NCBI GenBank assembly: GCA_033964015.1
Contig: CM066925.1
Span: 4,234,523 to 4,298,522, forward strand
DNA length: 64,000 nucleotides
Source of the DNA: Scolanthus callimorphus
Taxonomy: Eukaryota > Cnidaria > Anthozoa > Actiniaria > Edwardsiidae
Direction of reading: 5' to 3'
In this document: in pieces, positions 59,501-64,000 of the stretch
Layout: every line of letters starts with the position of its first letter
Position numbering within the stretch: position 1 is the first letter of the stretch
Translations under genes and position numbers: made by a program
The notes under the pieces: model-generated
The model's database searches: none
Seen by the model: the letters and a program-made list of their open reading frames with translations, nothing else
Told to the model about the DNA's origin: nothing

Positions 59501-62500
59501 CTATCGTTTTTATCCGCTCTGTAATAGGTCCATGAAGCCTACAATCATGTTCTATTTGTAGTTGGAGGGCTATTTAACAAACCTAGACTAGTATTTTGGC
59601 TATACATCAGTTATTTGGATGTTTTTTACATCACCAAAAGTGTGTTAAAATCGTGACACCGCTCCTTTAACTATGCTAATGCTTCCCATGGGGTGTTTTG
59701 CGATGAGTTATTATCAGGGTATGCTCAGAAATTGGAAAAATAAAACAGGAGTTTTAAGGAGCTGTTTCGGAATTTTTCCAGGAGTTTTCAAAGCTAATTT
59801 TCAGCCTTGTGAGTCCATTTTCGATAACGTTTCAAGCTTGAAAACGATTTTTAGAATGATTACATTCTTGATTTTGTGAATGATGAAATTCGTTTCATTT
59901 TTCCAGGAGTTTTCCAGGACTTTGTTCGAAATTCCAGGAGTTTCAAGGACTTTCCAGGAGTACAATAAAAATACAGGACTTTCCAAGGTTTTCCAGGAGC
60001 CGTACACAACCTGTATTATATTATTTTTCAGATAGTTATTATTTATCATTATTATCATTACTACAGATTACACCGAACCGGGATGCGCGTCGAAGGGACG
60101 TCTACGATTCTGCACGCCCGGGCTAATGTTTTTGACTGCATTCCTTTCTCCACGAGCTTGTGTGTTCTTGAAAATAACCATCACGACTGAGTCGAAGCAG
60201 AACCATTCTCGTACCCAGAGCTCCCCGGCTCGTCGCCTCGTGGGGGAGGCTCTGGGGACAGCCATTTGAGGGCCTTTGCTGATTGGCTGATTTTGAACGT
60301 TGGGGAAGGCACAGAAAGGTATATCCAACGGCTCTGTATCAAATCTCGTGCATGCGTCAATGGCTGTTACCAGAGCCTCCCCTACGGTGACGAGTCGGGG
60401 AGCTCTGGGTTCGAGAAAGAAGCAGGACTGATGGCTTTTTCCTTAGACATTGCTAGATTTGTGAAGTTTTAGAAACCATGCCGGCCCGTTGAGAAAGGAA
60501 TGCAGACAAAAACAGGAGCCCGCACGCACCACGGTTCTGTGAAATCCATATCCTCTCATTCCAACCAGTGGGTATATGGTACCCTCTTATTTACCAGATA
60601 AGTCTTTCGTTCTTAAAGAACATTATAAACTGCGTTACCGTGGGCGTAATGTTGTCCCATTTCAGATCACGTGGCATTCTCATGAGTATTCTTTCTTTCT
60701 TTTTCAGCTACGTACTGAAGGATATATGAATATGGAAGCAACCAAGACAAAGAAAGATTATTCAATTGAATGCCACGTGATCTGAAATGGGCACAACATT
60801 ACGCCCAAGGTAAAAAGGTCTATCATGGGACAGTAGGTCAAAAGTTCAGTAGTTTCAAAGGACGCCATTTTATTTAAGGTTTTAAAACAAAATTGGACAT
60901 ACCGTAACACTTATTAAATAAAGAATGACAATAGATACTGTACCTGGGAGGGTCAGAAGGCGCATTGACCTGTGAGAAGTACTCCTGATTGGCTGGAAAT
61001 CCTCGTATGACTTCTGACACTGTGTTGATAGTCTACACGATCAAAGCAACAAAACGTTAAACCAACACACCGTTCCCATAATGCAGAAATAAGCTTGTCG
61101 TTTTTGCCAAATGGGCAATTCCAGAAAATAAAGGTACCCTCCCCACGGGCGGCACTAGTTTTTGACCCCCCCATGCATCCAGAATTTCCAAAATGGTTTA
61201 CCCCCCATGCATATAGAATTCCGGGCAGGTTAAAGAAATACAGCTTCGAAAACCCCCCCTTGCAATCAGAATTCCGAGCTCTTAAACCCCTCCATCCCAT
61301 CGGAATTTCCAAATGCCGCCCGTGCGGGGGTTCCTTTATTTTCTGGAATTGCCCAATGCCTATCAGGGGACGGGGGCGAGCCGCGTGGGATCCCTGTGGA
61401 TACTCAAAATACATTTGGCCGGGCTACAAAGCTAGATCCAACAAGGAGGATATCAAAACATCGAGTCGCTAAAGTTTCTGGAAGTGTTTTCTGGCAAATG
61501 TCGCCAAAATTCTTATCACTTATCTTGTCACTTCGAAATAAGGTAAATACTTTGGTTTTGGCCATGAGCGTTTTAAAAAACAACAGGGTATTTTTGATAT
61601 TATTACCATCAAAATTCAAAGACTCCAAAAGTTCTTAGAACTTGAAATCTTTTGCGTGAAGTCAGAGTCTCTGATGCACTGAATCTTGTAAACAAAAACA
61701 AAGCAATGCATTATGGGCAGGGTAGGTAGGCGCCGTCAACAAGTCTCTGTAAGCACTAGGGCACATGTGGCGCGCAACATTTGTGTCCTGCACGTTTTCC
61801 CGAGTGGCTAAACTAGGAAATTTTGCACGCGTGTGACTCGGACACATGACATGTTTCTTGTCTGGCGAAGAAACATTTCTTTGTATCTCGGCTACAAAAT
61901 TTGTCGCGCGCACTGTTTCTCGCCTGGCTAAGCAGGGAAACATGAAGGAAACATGTGTCCGGCTACAAAGTTGTGTTTGGCAAATAATCCTGAGATGTCA
62001 CTAACCGACAAGGGAACCTTGGGAACGAGGCTATGCAAGCTTTTACTGGCCAGTTGTTACTATACTAGAAAGGGATGCAAATGTGTGCTTGAAGCTTTTC
62101 TTTACCTCTGTCAAGATATCAGCAGGTATTCCACTTGCCATCAGAATTGCACATAGTAGTCGCAATAATCCTGAATGATAGAGAAATAGAGGATGTTACA
62201 TGGCCGCACGGAGATTTTACTTCTCATGTTAAAAATGTATCCCACTTGTCCGCGGTCTCCAAGCGGTCACGTAATGTTCTGTTCATTATACAAACGTCAC
62301 TGAAATACTAAATCCGAAAAAGTGGCTTTGAGCACAGGCCAGAGTGATATCTTCACTGGTGAAGTTTTTGTGTGGGAGATACCCTTGGTAAAATAACAAA
62401 TACCATGTCAAATCACTACTCTTTGTCACGCCTTAGTCATTGTAGTAATGCTAAATAAAAACATACAAAAGGTTTATCTTTTTTATTTATTTTGTATTTA

Positions 62501-64000
62501 TATTTTTCTGGAGAATGGGTATGCCTGCACCTTTTCCTGGTCAGCATCATACTTTTTAACCAGCGATCAATATTCCAAAATACTTATTTACTACTAATGA
62601 GATGCTCAGGATAAATTAGACAAAATTCAGATCATGTGACTGGAATTGCTGCTCCCGTTCTAGTTTCATGAAAACTGCTCTGTTTCGTTGCACTGCTACT
62701 CAAAATGGAAGCCATTAAATTACAGTATTTTTTTGGTACAGTAGGCATATGATATGCATACTGGTATTAAAGAGGTTGTGTCAGCCGCTATTTGACAGCA
62801 TAGCAACATACCAAGTCCGAGAGAGCATCCATTTCCATCGGCTGATTTAGAGAATATAGAGCAAATTTCTCGATTGAATTTGGTGAATCAAATCTGAAAC
62901 TTTGTTTTTAGGCGTTGATCTAGAGATTTCTACACGTAATTCTTCTTCTAATATCGAACGAAAACAATAACAAAGGAGTGGCTGACACGGTCTCTTTAAC
63001 TTACAGGTACATGTGTTAACCTACCACATTGGTTCATGATCTTCTGGGCGCTGGTGGATGCTTGTTGTGGATTATCAGGGGAAACAAGGATTCGGACAAC
63101 CTGGCAAAACAAACATTACAAGACACTGTTCGTTATTCCGTTATTCCATATATAATATAGTGTTACTACTAAACATATTTGGTATCCACCGGCGCTAAAC
63201 ACAAATAGCAGTATTCAGTTGATTTTCCGATACATGTCATTTTGAGGAAGTAGTTTGTTTTCAATCAATATGCATCTCAGTACAAAAATCCCCAATTTTA
63301 GAATGTTTTATGTAACCTTACTGTACCTTTAGCATAAGCTGGACATTGGACACTTTTTGTTCTGACCAGCCTTGCTCCTCTTCTGTTCCTACAAAAAAGT
63401 GAATTAAATGAAATATTATACCGCAAATACCCCTACTACATTTTTTTATAGATGTGAGATACTATCAAAACTAGAGTTTGAATCGTGCCATTGAAATTTC
63501 AAACCCACGGGTCGCTGTTTTTTTATCAAATGATGACCAAAAAATTGACATGTGACTGAAAGACATCAAGCTTATGTCATGTGACAACTTATTAGTCGTC
63601 ACGTGATAAGAACACTGCAACCCACAGACTTGAAATTGAAATGCCTACCTGTTTTGATAGTATAAATTATCCGAAAAGGCCATGTTATGGGAGGCAATGC
63701 TTCTTGCACCTGTTATGCAACAATTGCGTATTGAAAACATTGCAAGTTGCGATAGGGATGTCACACACTCGCAATCTGTCTTGCAACTTTCAAGAGGCCC
63801 ACTAAAATTTTCAAAACACCGAAACAAAACGGGCTTTGATTGGCTCATTTAAGAAACCAATAAACTGCGAACAGTAAAGTCTAAGCAATCTACTTTTTCT
63901 GCAACTCCAAGAATTGTTTCTGAACTTATTACTACATACCTTGCATTGCAAGTGCAGACATTTCAAAGAAGGGATTAATTCTCTGTATAAAGCTGTGAAT
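39914..64000 (-). CDS. USO1: USO1 (vesicle tether p115), 20 exons, 5' end off the window
   Basis: p115/Uso1 tethers COPII and COPI vesicles at the cis-Golgi by binding golgins and SNAREs. The exons, 5' to 3', give the second half of the armadillo-like head (IQRINPFFEM; TINTVSEVIRG; SAGQLLCAGLFSPDPLSNWC; ANCPIAVAHFLHNSANVPY; LCALLLG), then the hinge and coiled coil (SIVASYKELIREQ; LLVMLADQAEKIVKYK). They end with the acidic tail (DAGHEVSEDEDEA) that matches the vertebrate LGHPVEEEDE end. All junctions are GT-AG and the phases agree across all exons except one single-base break in exon 11. About 897 codons are present. The start and roughly the first 260 residues lie to the right. The protein extends about 190 residues beyond the usual C-terminus. 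Exon numbers count from the right edge. Confidence 0.93.
41137..41260. mobile_element. MITE family B, left half only
   Basis: TAGACCTCCTCGGCTTG and ATTTCAGATCACGTGGCATT match the left arm of the intact copy at 45825-46017. The right arm is absent. Confidence 0.7.
41844..42020 (-). CDS. USO1: USO1 exon 19: end of the coiled coil
   Basis: CSQSAQASDDRAHQEAAERI, then RELETRLAEVQEENDSQTRE, then HEDLLVMLADQAEKIVKYK, between CTGTTTTAG and GTAAAT. The EDLLVMLADQ motif is diagnostic of p115. Confidence 0.93.
42077..42257. mobile_element. MITE family A, copy 2 (degenerate)
   Basis: GAACAGATTTCTTATGATTG at the left end and CAGTCATGCGGAACCTGCGC at the right end, with TA on both sides. It starts 57 bp upstream of USO1 exon 19's acceptor. 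Confidence 0.65.
42384..42660. mobile_element. MITE family D (AGAGCTCCCCGGCTCG)
   Basis: Mirrored blocks of CCCAGAGCTCCCCGGCTCG / CGAGTCGGTGAGCTCTGGG and TCTGGTGACAGCC. The same family occurs at 60205-60415 and, as one arm, at 37765-37830. Confidence 0.65.
42726..43607. mobile_element. MITE family C copy interrupted by a TTAA element
   Basis: The ends TGGACGATTCCAG and GCTGGAATCATCCA match the intact copy at 38700-38855 in reverse orientation. The interior is split at GGGCATTTCTGAA | GAAGAGCGC by the element at 42864-43566. Confidence 0.75.
42864..43566. mobile_element. 703-bp TTAA-flanked element
   Basis: Inverted ends GGTATGAGTATACCTTTG / CAAAGGTATACTCATACC, with TTAA at 42860-42863 and 43567-43570. 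An inner inverted repeat carries GTGTGCGGGATTTT / AAATCCCGCACAC. The TTAA target is that of piggyBac or Kolobok-type transposases. There is no coding capacity. Confidence 0.85.
43684..43878 (-). CDS. USO1: USO1 exon 18, two candidate acceptors
   Basis: AQLAVATAAAELAESSESTG, then a coil (QLEDLAGLRRTVDSLQSEIE), ending LSSS|GTGAGT. With the acceptor ATTCTCAG at 43879-43881 the phase is correct. A stronger acceptor, GATTTTAG at 43902-43903, would add EKDLEIL, a typical coil lead-in, but then breaks frame by one base before the CAG. Either the weak in-frame acceptor is used or one base is missing near 43880. Confidence 0.8.
44056..44275. repeat. Interspersed repeat, related copy at 50725-50990
   Basis: GGCGATTTTTCTCGC, then GTGCGATTTCTGTGCTCT and GCAAAGAGTTTCGAACATG, recur near 50735-50850 with substitutions. 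It lies within a USO1 intron. Confidence 0.65.
44785..44936 (-). CDS. USO1: USO1 exon 17
   Basis: GSQQQTETVGSPPPANNDEL (linker), then LQLRNMINEMSIGQRSLAEQ, then VREKDEHMHKL (coil), between CACTTCTAG and GTAAGT. Phase 0 end. Confidence 0.88.
44985..45243. mobile_element. MITE family E (CTATCAAAACAGG), copy 1
   Basis: Inverted ends CTATCAAAACAGG / CCTGTTTTGATAG with TA on both sides. The interior holds several GTCACGTGA-type words and GACATGTGACT in inverted pairs. Confidence 0.8.
45360..45720. repeat. Inverted repeat, arms of about 170 bp
   Basis: AAGTTTTGAAAATTCATATCT and flanking sequence at 45570-45720 mirror 45340-45500 (CTCAGTCAGTATTCAAG / CTTGAATACTGACTGAG). The ends read AGGCCTTTATCACGCAATAT and its reverse complement, so it is a MITE-like fold-back. 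Confidence 0.7.
45825..46017. mobile_element. MITE family B, intact copy
   Basis: Arms of about 75 bp are near-perfect (GACCTCCTCGGCTTGGGCGT / reverse complement), with TA at both sides. Each arm carries CACGTG in ATCACGTGGCATTC. Confidence 0.85.
46729..46786 (-). CDS. USO1: USO1 exon 16
   Basis: MQQQTQEIFELRHQIALGE between AAATTCAG and GTAAGA, with a heptad pattern. Phase 1 end. Confidence 0.85.
46828..47207. mobile_element. 380-bp TTAA-flanked MITE
   Basis: Inverted ends AGGGACATGGTCACC / GGTGACCATGTCCCT with TTAA at 46824-46827 and 47208-47211. It begins 38 bp upstream of USO1 exon 16's acceptor. Confidence 0.85.
47546..47605 (-). CDS. USO1: USO1 exon 15
   Basis: DEEIGRLKSRCSEMESAFNQ, a 20-codon coiled-coil exon between ATTTTCAG and GTAAGG. 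Confidence 0.85.
47678..47929. mobile_element. MITE family A, copy 3 (best preserved)
   Basis: GAGCGGATTTCACATGACTG at the left is exactly mirrored at the right, with TA on both sides. It defines the family ends. Confidence 0.85.
48001..48236. mobile_element. MITE with GACCCCGTTCACAC ends
   Basis: GACCCCGTTCACAC / GTGTGAACGGGGTC ends, flanked by TGA on each side. The interior has stacked GGTACAATTCTGGTACGGTA words in both orientations. A related GTGTGAACGGGCC fragment is at 41720-41775. Confidence 0.8.
49174..49337. repeat. 82-bp direct duplication
   Basis: TCTAGTGATCGTGTCTTTCG starts at 49174 and again at 49256, with two or three differences. It lies in the intron just downstream of USO1 exon 14. 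Confidence 0.85.
49382..49509 (-). CDS. USO1: USO1 exon 14: start of the coiled coil
   Basis: AAVSKAVEETTEPAPVVNNK, then DNHDSIVASYKELIREQ, between TTTTCCGCAG and GTACTG. It matches vertebrate HDNIVTHYKNMIREQ. A short Pro/Glu-rich hinge precedes the coil. Confidence 0.9.
49665..49890. repeat. GC-rich hairpin around GTACCGAAGGC
   Basis: AAGTACCGAAGGCA..GAGCGAG and CTCGCTC..TGCCTTCGGTACTT are mirrored. Multiple CTTCGGCGC / GCGCCGAAG words lie inside, and outer AAAACGAGC / GCTCGTTTT arms flank them. This is strong fold-back potential in an intron. Confidence 0.65.
50031..50253. mobile_element. MITE family F (CCACTGTATGCATTGC), copy 1
   Basis: CCGCCGTATGCATGGCTACA and mirrored AGCAATACCTACAGTGG with TA both sides. 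The interior has ACCTCAAAATTCACTGTTG and its mirror. Confidence 0.7.
50588..50657 (-). CDS. USO1: USO1 exon 13
   Basis: IKIDGLHQVLFDHEFTRLFK, then KLD, between CTATTGCAG and GTGAGT. The FDHEFT motif ends the conserved head. Confidence 0.92.
51008..51119 (-). CDS. USO1: USO1 exon 12
   Basis: DDLRVLINKRIGLDNLLEKV, then SNISKSEYFTAAVKSPE, between TTGTCTTCAG and GTAATA. It aligns with vertebrate KQLIEKRIGKENFIEKLGFI. Confidence 0.92.
51541..51816. mobile_element. MITE family F, copy 2
   Basis: Near-perfect ends CCACTGTATGCATTGCTACG / CGTAGCAATGCATACAGTGG with TA both sides. Confidence 0.85.
51951..52765. mobile_element. MITE with TTTAGTTTTGAGTCT ends, carrying a nested TTAA element
   Basis: TTTAGTTTTGAGTCT and TTTCGCCACACTCGCG at the left are mirrored at 52720-52765. 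Positions 52069-52665 inside are a second element. The right end lies 24 bp from the 3' border of USO1 exon 11. Confidence 0.75.
52069..52665. mobile_element. 597-bp TTAA-flanked element
   Basis: Inverted ends GGTGGCCCGCGCC / GGCGCGGGCCACC with TTAA at 52065-52068 and 52666-52669. Mirrored AAAACGTGA words lie inside. Confidence 0.85.
52790..52907 (-). CDS. USO1: USO1 exon 11, one-base frame break
   Basis: LMGQVESHGEEGERLVGYLC, then ALLLGLCLA, then in another frame NDDSVQTCKK. The shift is at GCGTTAAC (about 52817-52821) and equals one missing T. The exon is 118 bp as given, but 119 bp would agree with the phases of both neighbours. Acceptor TCAATAG, donor GTAAGTG. Confidence 0.85.
53230..53340 (-). 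CDS. USO1: USO1 exon 10
   Basis: GGDTQTRVGIVVLLCSWLAN, then CPIAVAHFLHNSANVPY, between CATTTCTCAG and GTATCC. 37 whole codons. Confidence 0.93.
53541..53604. repeat. C homopolymer (about 43) plus (CA)n
   Basis: A long C-run is followed by about eleven CA units. It is probably unstable and its length in the assembly is unreliable. Confidence 0.9.
53772..53821 (-). CDS. USO1: USO1 exon 9
   Basis: A 50-bp exon encoding NPPVSLLQQCTNMLAQ between TTGTTTCAG and GTTTGT. It is nearly identical to vertebrates. Phase 0 end. Confidence 0.92.
54598..54753 (-). CDS. USO1: USO1 exon 8
   Basis: STVSAGQLLCAGLFSPDPLS, then NWCAAVALAHCLKENQTQKE, then QLLRVQLATSV, between TTTTTACAG and GTGAGC. This is the most strongly conserved block of the head domain. 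Confidence 0.95.
54855..55705. mobile_element. MITE family E, degenerate copy split by a 318-bp duplicated element
   Basis: CTATCCCAACAGG and AACCCACGGGCCG at the left, and TTGACATGTGACTGA and ATTGAAACAGGT at the right, match 44985-45243. Two direct copies of another sequence are inserted between them. Confidence 0.7.
54932..55567. repeat. 318-bp direct duplication, each copy with a long hairpin
   Basis: Copies at 54932-55249 and 55250-55567 both start ATTAGAAAATAACACCTATG and differ at only a few sites. Each half folds on itself through GAAAGACACTCG / CGTGTCTTTC and AGCACGC / GCGTGCT. Confidence 0.88.
56050..56122 (-). CDS. USO1: USO1 exon 7
   Basis: CYLYKNEQGQREIVSTLLPS, then SADV, between CTGTTTCAG and GTGAGA. 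It aligns with the vertebrate CFLYKNQKGQGEIVSTLLPS. Confidence 0.92.
56749..56890. repeat. Palindrome around GTTATTTACCGGC
   Basis: GTTATTTACCGGCTGGGAGG..CCGTATAGGGAAAA is mirrored by TTTTCCCTATACGG..GCCGGTAAATAAC. Inner CAACATTTTCC pairs mean nearly the whole 142 bp can pair. Confidence 0.75.
57176..57487. mobile_element. 312-bp TA-flanked MITE
   Basis: CAGCTAAAACCGTTGCATCG / CGATGCAACGATGTTAGCTG with TA on both sides. Inner TTTTGCCTAGTGCAGTC and its mirror match. A left-half copy lies at about 53007-53150. Confidence 0.8.
57525..57609 (-). CDS. USO1: USO1 exon 6
   Basis: PAIVVLLMSMINDKQPATLR, then CAVLYCFQ, between GTTTTCAG and GTGAGT. A MITE (57176-57487) ends only 37 bp downstream of the donor, and the 1.6-kb palindrome starts 28 bp upstream of the acceptor. 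Confidence 0.92.
57638..59253. mobile_element. 1.6-kb fold-back element, two arms of about 675 bp
   Basis: Arms at 57638-58311 and 58579-59253 are near-perfect reverse complements (ends GGAGGCTGCCTACAATTTTT / AAAATTGTAGGCAGCCTCC) around a 267-bp loop. TTAA lies on both sides (57634-57637 and 59254-59257). No transposase frame is seen. Confidence 0.9.
59258..59666. mobile_element. 409-bp TTAA-flanked MITE abutting the fold-back
   Basis: Ends AGGGGCTGTGTCACGGTCA and TCGTGACACCGCTCCT. It shares the TTAA at 59254-59257 with the fold-back element, and its right TTAA is 59667-59670. It contains a short (CTAT)n. The sequence at 1-557 belongs to the same family. Confidence 0.8.
60205..60415. mobile_element. 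MITE family D, second copy
   Basis: CCCAGAGCTCCCCGGCTCG at the left, mirrored by CGAGTCGGGGAGCTCTGGG at the right, with ACAGCCATTTGAGG inside. Confidence 0.75.
60635..60815. mobile_element. MITE family B, diverged copy
   Basis: TGGGCGTAATGTTGTCCCAT and ATCACGTGGCATTC at the left, mirrored at 60770-60812. Its centre matches the 41137-41260 fragment (GAAGGATATATGAATATGGA). Confidence 0.75.
60944..61032 (-). CDS. USO1: USO1 exon 5
   Basis: TINTVSEVIRGFPANQEYFS, then QVNAPSDPP, between GATCGTGTAG and GTACAG. Phase 2 end. It is highly conserved. Confidence 0.93.
61112..61355. mobile_element. MITE with TGGGCAATTCCAGAAAATAA ends
   Basis: TGGGCAATTCCAGAAAATAA / reverse complement over about 244 bp. 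The interior has C-rich GACCCCCCCATGCAT-like tandem words. It lies in the intron upstream of USO1 exon 5. Confidence 0.75.
62106..62170 (-). CDS. USO1: USO1 exon 4
   Basis: GLLRLLCAILMASGIPADIL then TE between TATCATTCAG and GTAAAG. It is almost identical to the vertebrate GLLQQLCTILMATGVPADIL. Confidence 0.92.
62771..62995. mobile_element. 225-bp TTAA-flanked MITE
   Basis: AGAGGTTGTGTCAGCC / GGCTGACACGGTCTCT with TTAA at 62767-62770 and 62996-62999. It abuts USO1 exon 3 (25 bp). A reverse-orientation copy lacking one end lies at about 48295-48505. Confidence 0.8.
63025..63100 (-). CDS. USO1: USO1 exon 3
   Basis: VVRILVSPDNPQQASTSAQK then IMNQC between TTTTGCCAG and GTAGGT. It matches the family LVRVLVSP.NPP segment. 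Phase 1 end. Confidence 0.9.
63327..63388 (-). CDS. USO1: USO1 exon 2
   Basis: TEEEQGWSEQKVSNVQLMLK between TTTTTTGTAG and GTACAG. It aligns with the vertebrate GWSAQKVTNLHLMLQ and ends in phase 0. Confidence 0.9.
63462..63660. mobile_element. MITE family E, copy 2
   Basis: CTATCAAAACTAG at the left end and CCTGTTTTGATAG at the right end, TA both sides. The same interior words as 44985-45243 are present in shortened form. Confidence 0.8.
63940..64000 (-). CDS. USO1: USO1 exon 1 of window (partial)
   Basis: Encodes IHSFIQRINPFFEMSALAMQ and one base of the next codon, ending at G|GTATGT. It aligns with the vertebrate SYIQRMKPWFE segment. It continues past the window edge. Confidence 0.85.

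Overview
This is a eukaryotic, almost certainly metazoan, nuclear window. It has GT-AG introns, protein-coding exons of 50-200 bp in long AT-rich introns, and very dense non-autonomous DNA transposons. The two recognisable host genes are animal secretory-pathway genes. The repeat style (many small TA- and TTAA-flanked inverted-repeat elements, LINE tails ending in TAC repeats) fits a cnidarian such as a coral or anemone. That placement is an inference from style and not proved here.

Layout. (1) 1-2072, minus strand: the 5' end of an MZB1/pERp1-like ER gene (exons 1 and 2; the rest lies beyond the left edge). (2) 2465-5734: a 3.27-kb inverted-repeat DNA element with an 8-bp target duplication and 15-bp tandem arrays in its ends. 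(3) 6886-33171: a palindromic macrosatellite made of a 1.83-kb unit, three copies in minus orientation and then six in plus. One copy carries a 2.25-kb transposon (7705-9950). Another is split by 8.19 kb of foreign DNA (23659-31850) holding two LINE remnants and several nested inverted-repeat elements. (4) 33172-39800: LINE tail, a 2.08-kb TA-flanked element, MITEs, and a 27-bp minisatellite full of CACGTG boxes. (5) 39914-64000, minus strand: the last 20 coding exons of USO1 (vesicle tether p115), from the armadillo-like head through the coiled coil and acidic tail, with an added Q/Y-rich low-complexity C-terminus. Its introns are packed with MITEs.

How it works together. Both genes act in the early secretory pathway: MZB1 in ER folding of secreted proteins, p115 in ER-Golgi vesicle tethering. 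They share an orientation but lie about 38 kb apart, and nothing suggests co-regulation. Single-base frame breaks interrupt otherwise well-conserved exons of both genes. The simplest explanation is residual consensus errors in a long-read assembly, although decay of MZB1 cannot be excluded.

Nothing here is prokaryotic. I saw no tRNA, rRNA or CRISPR.
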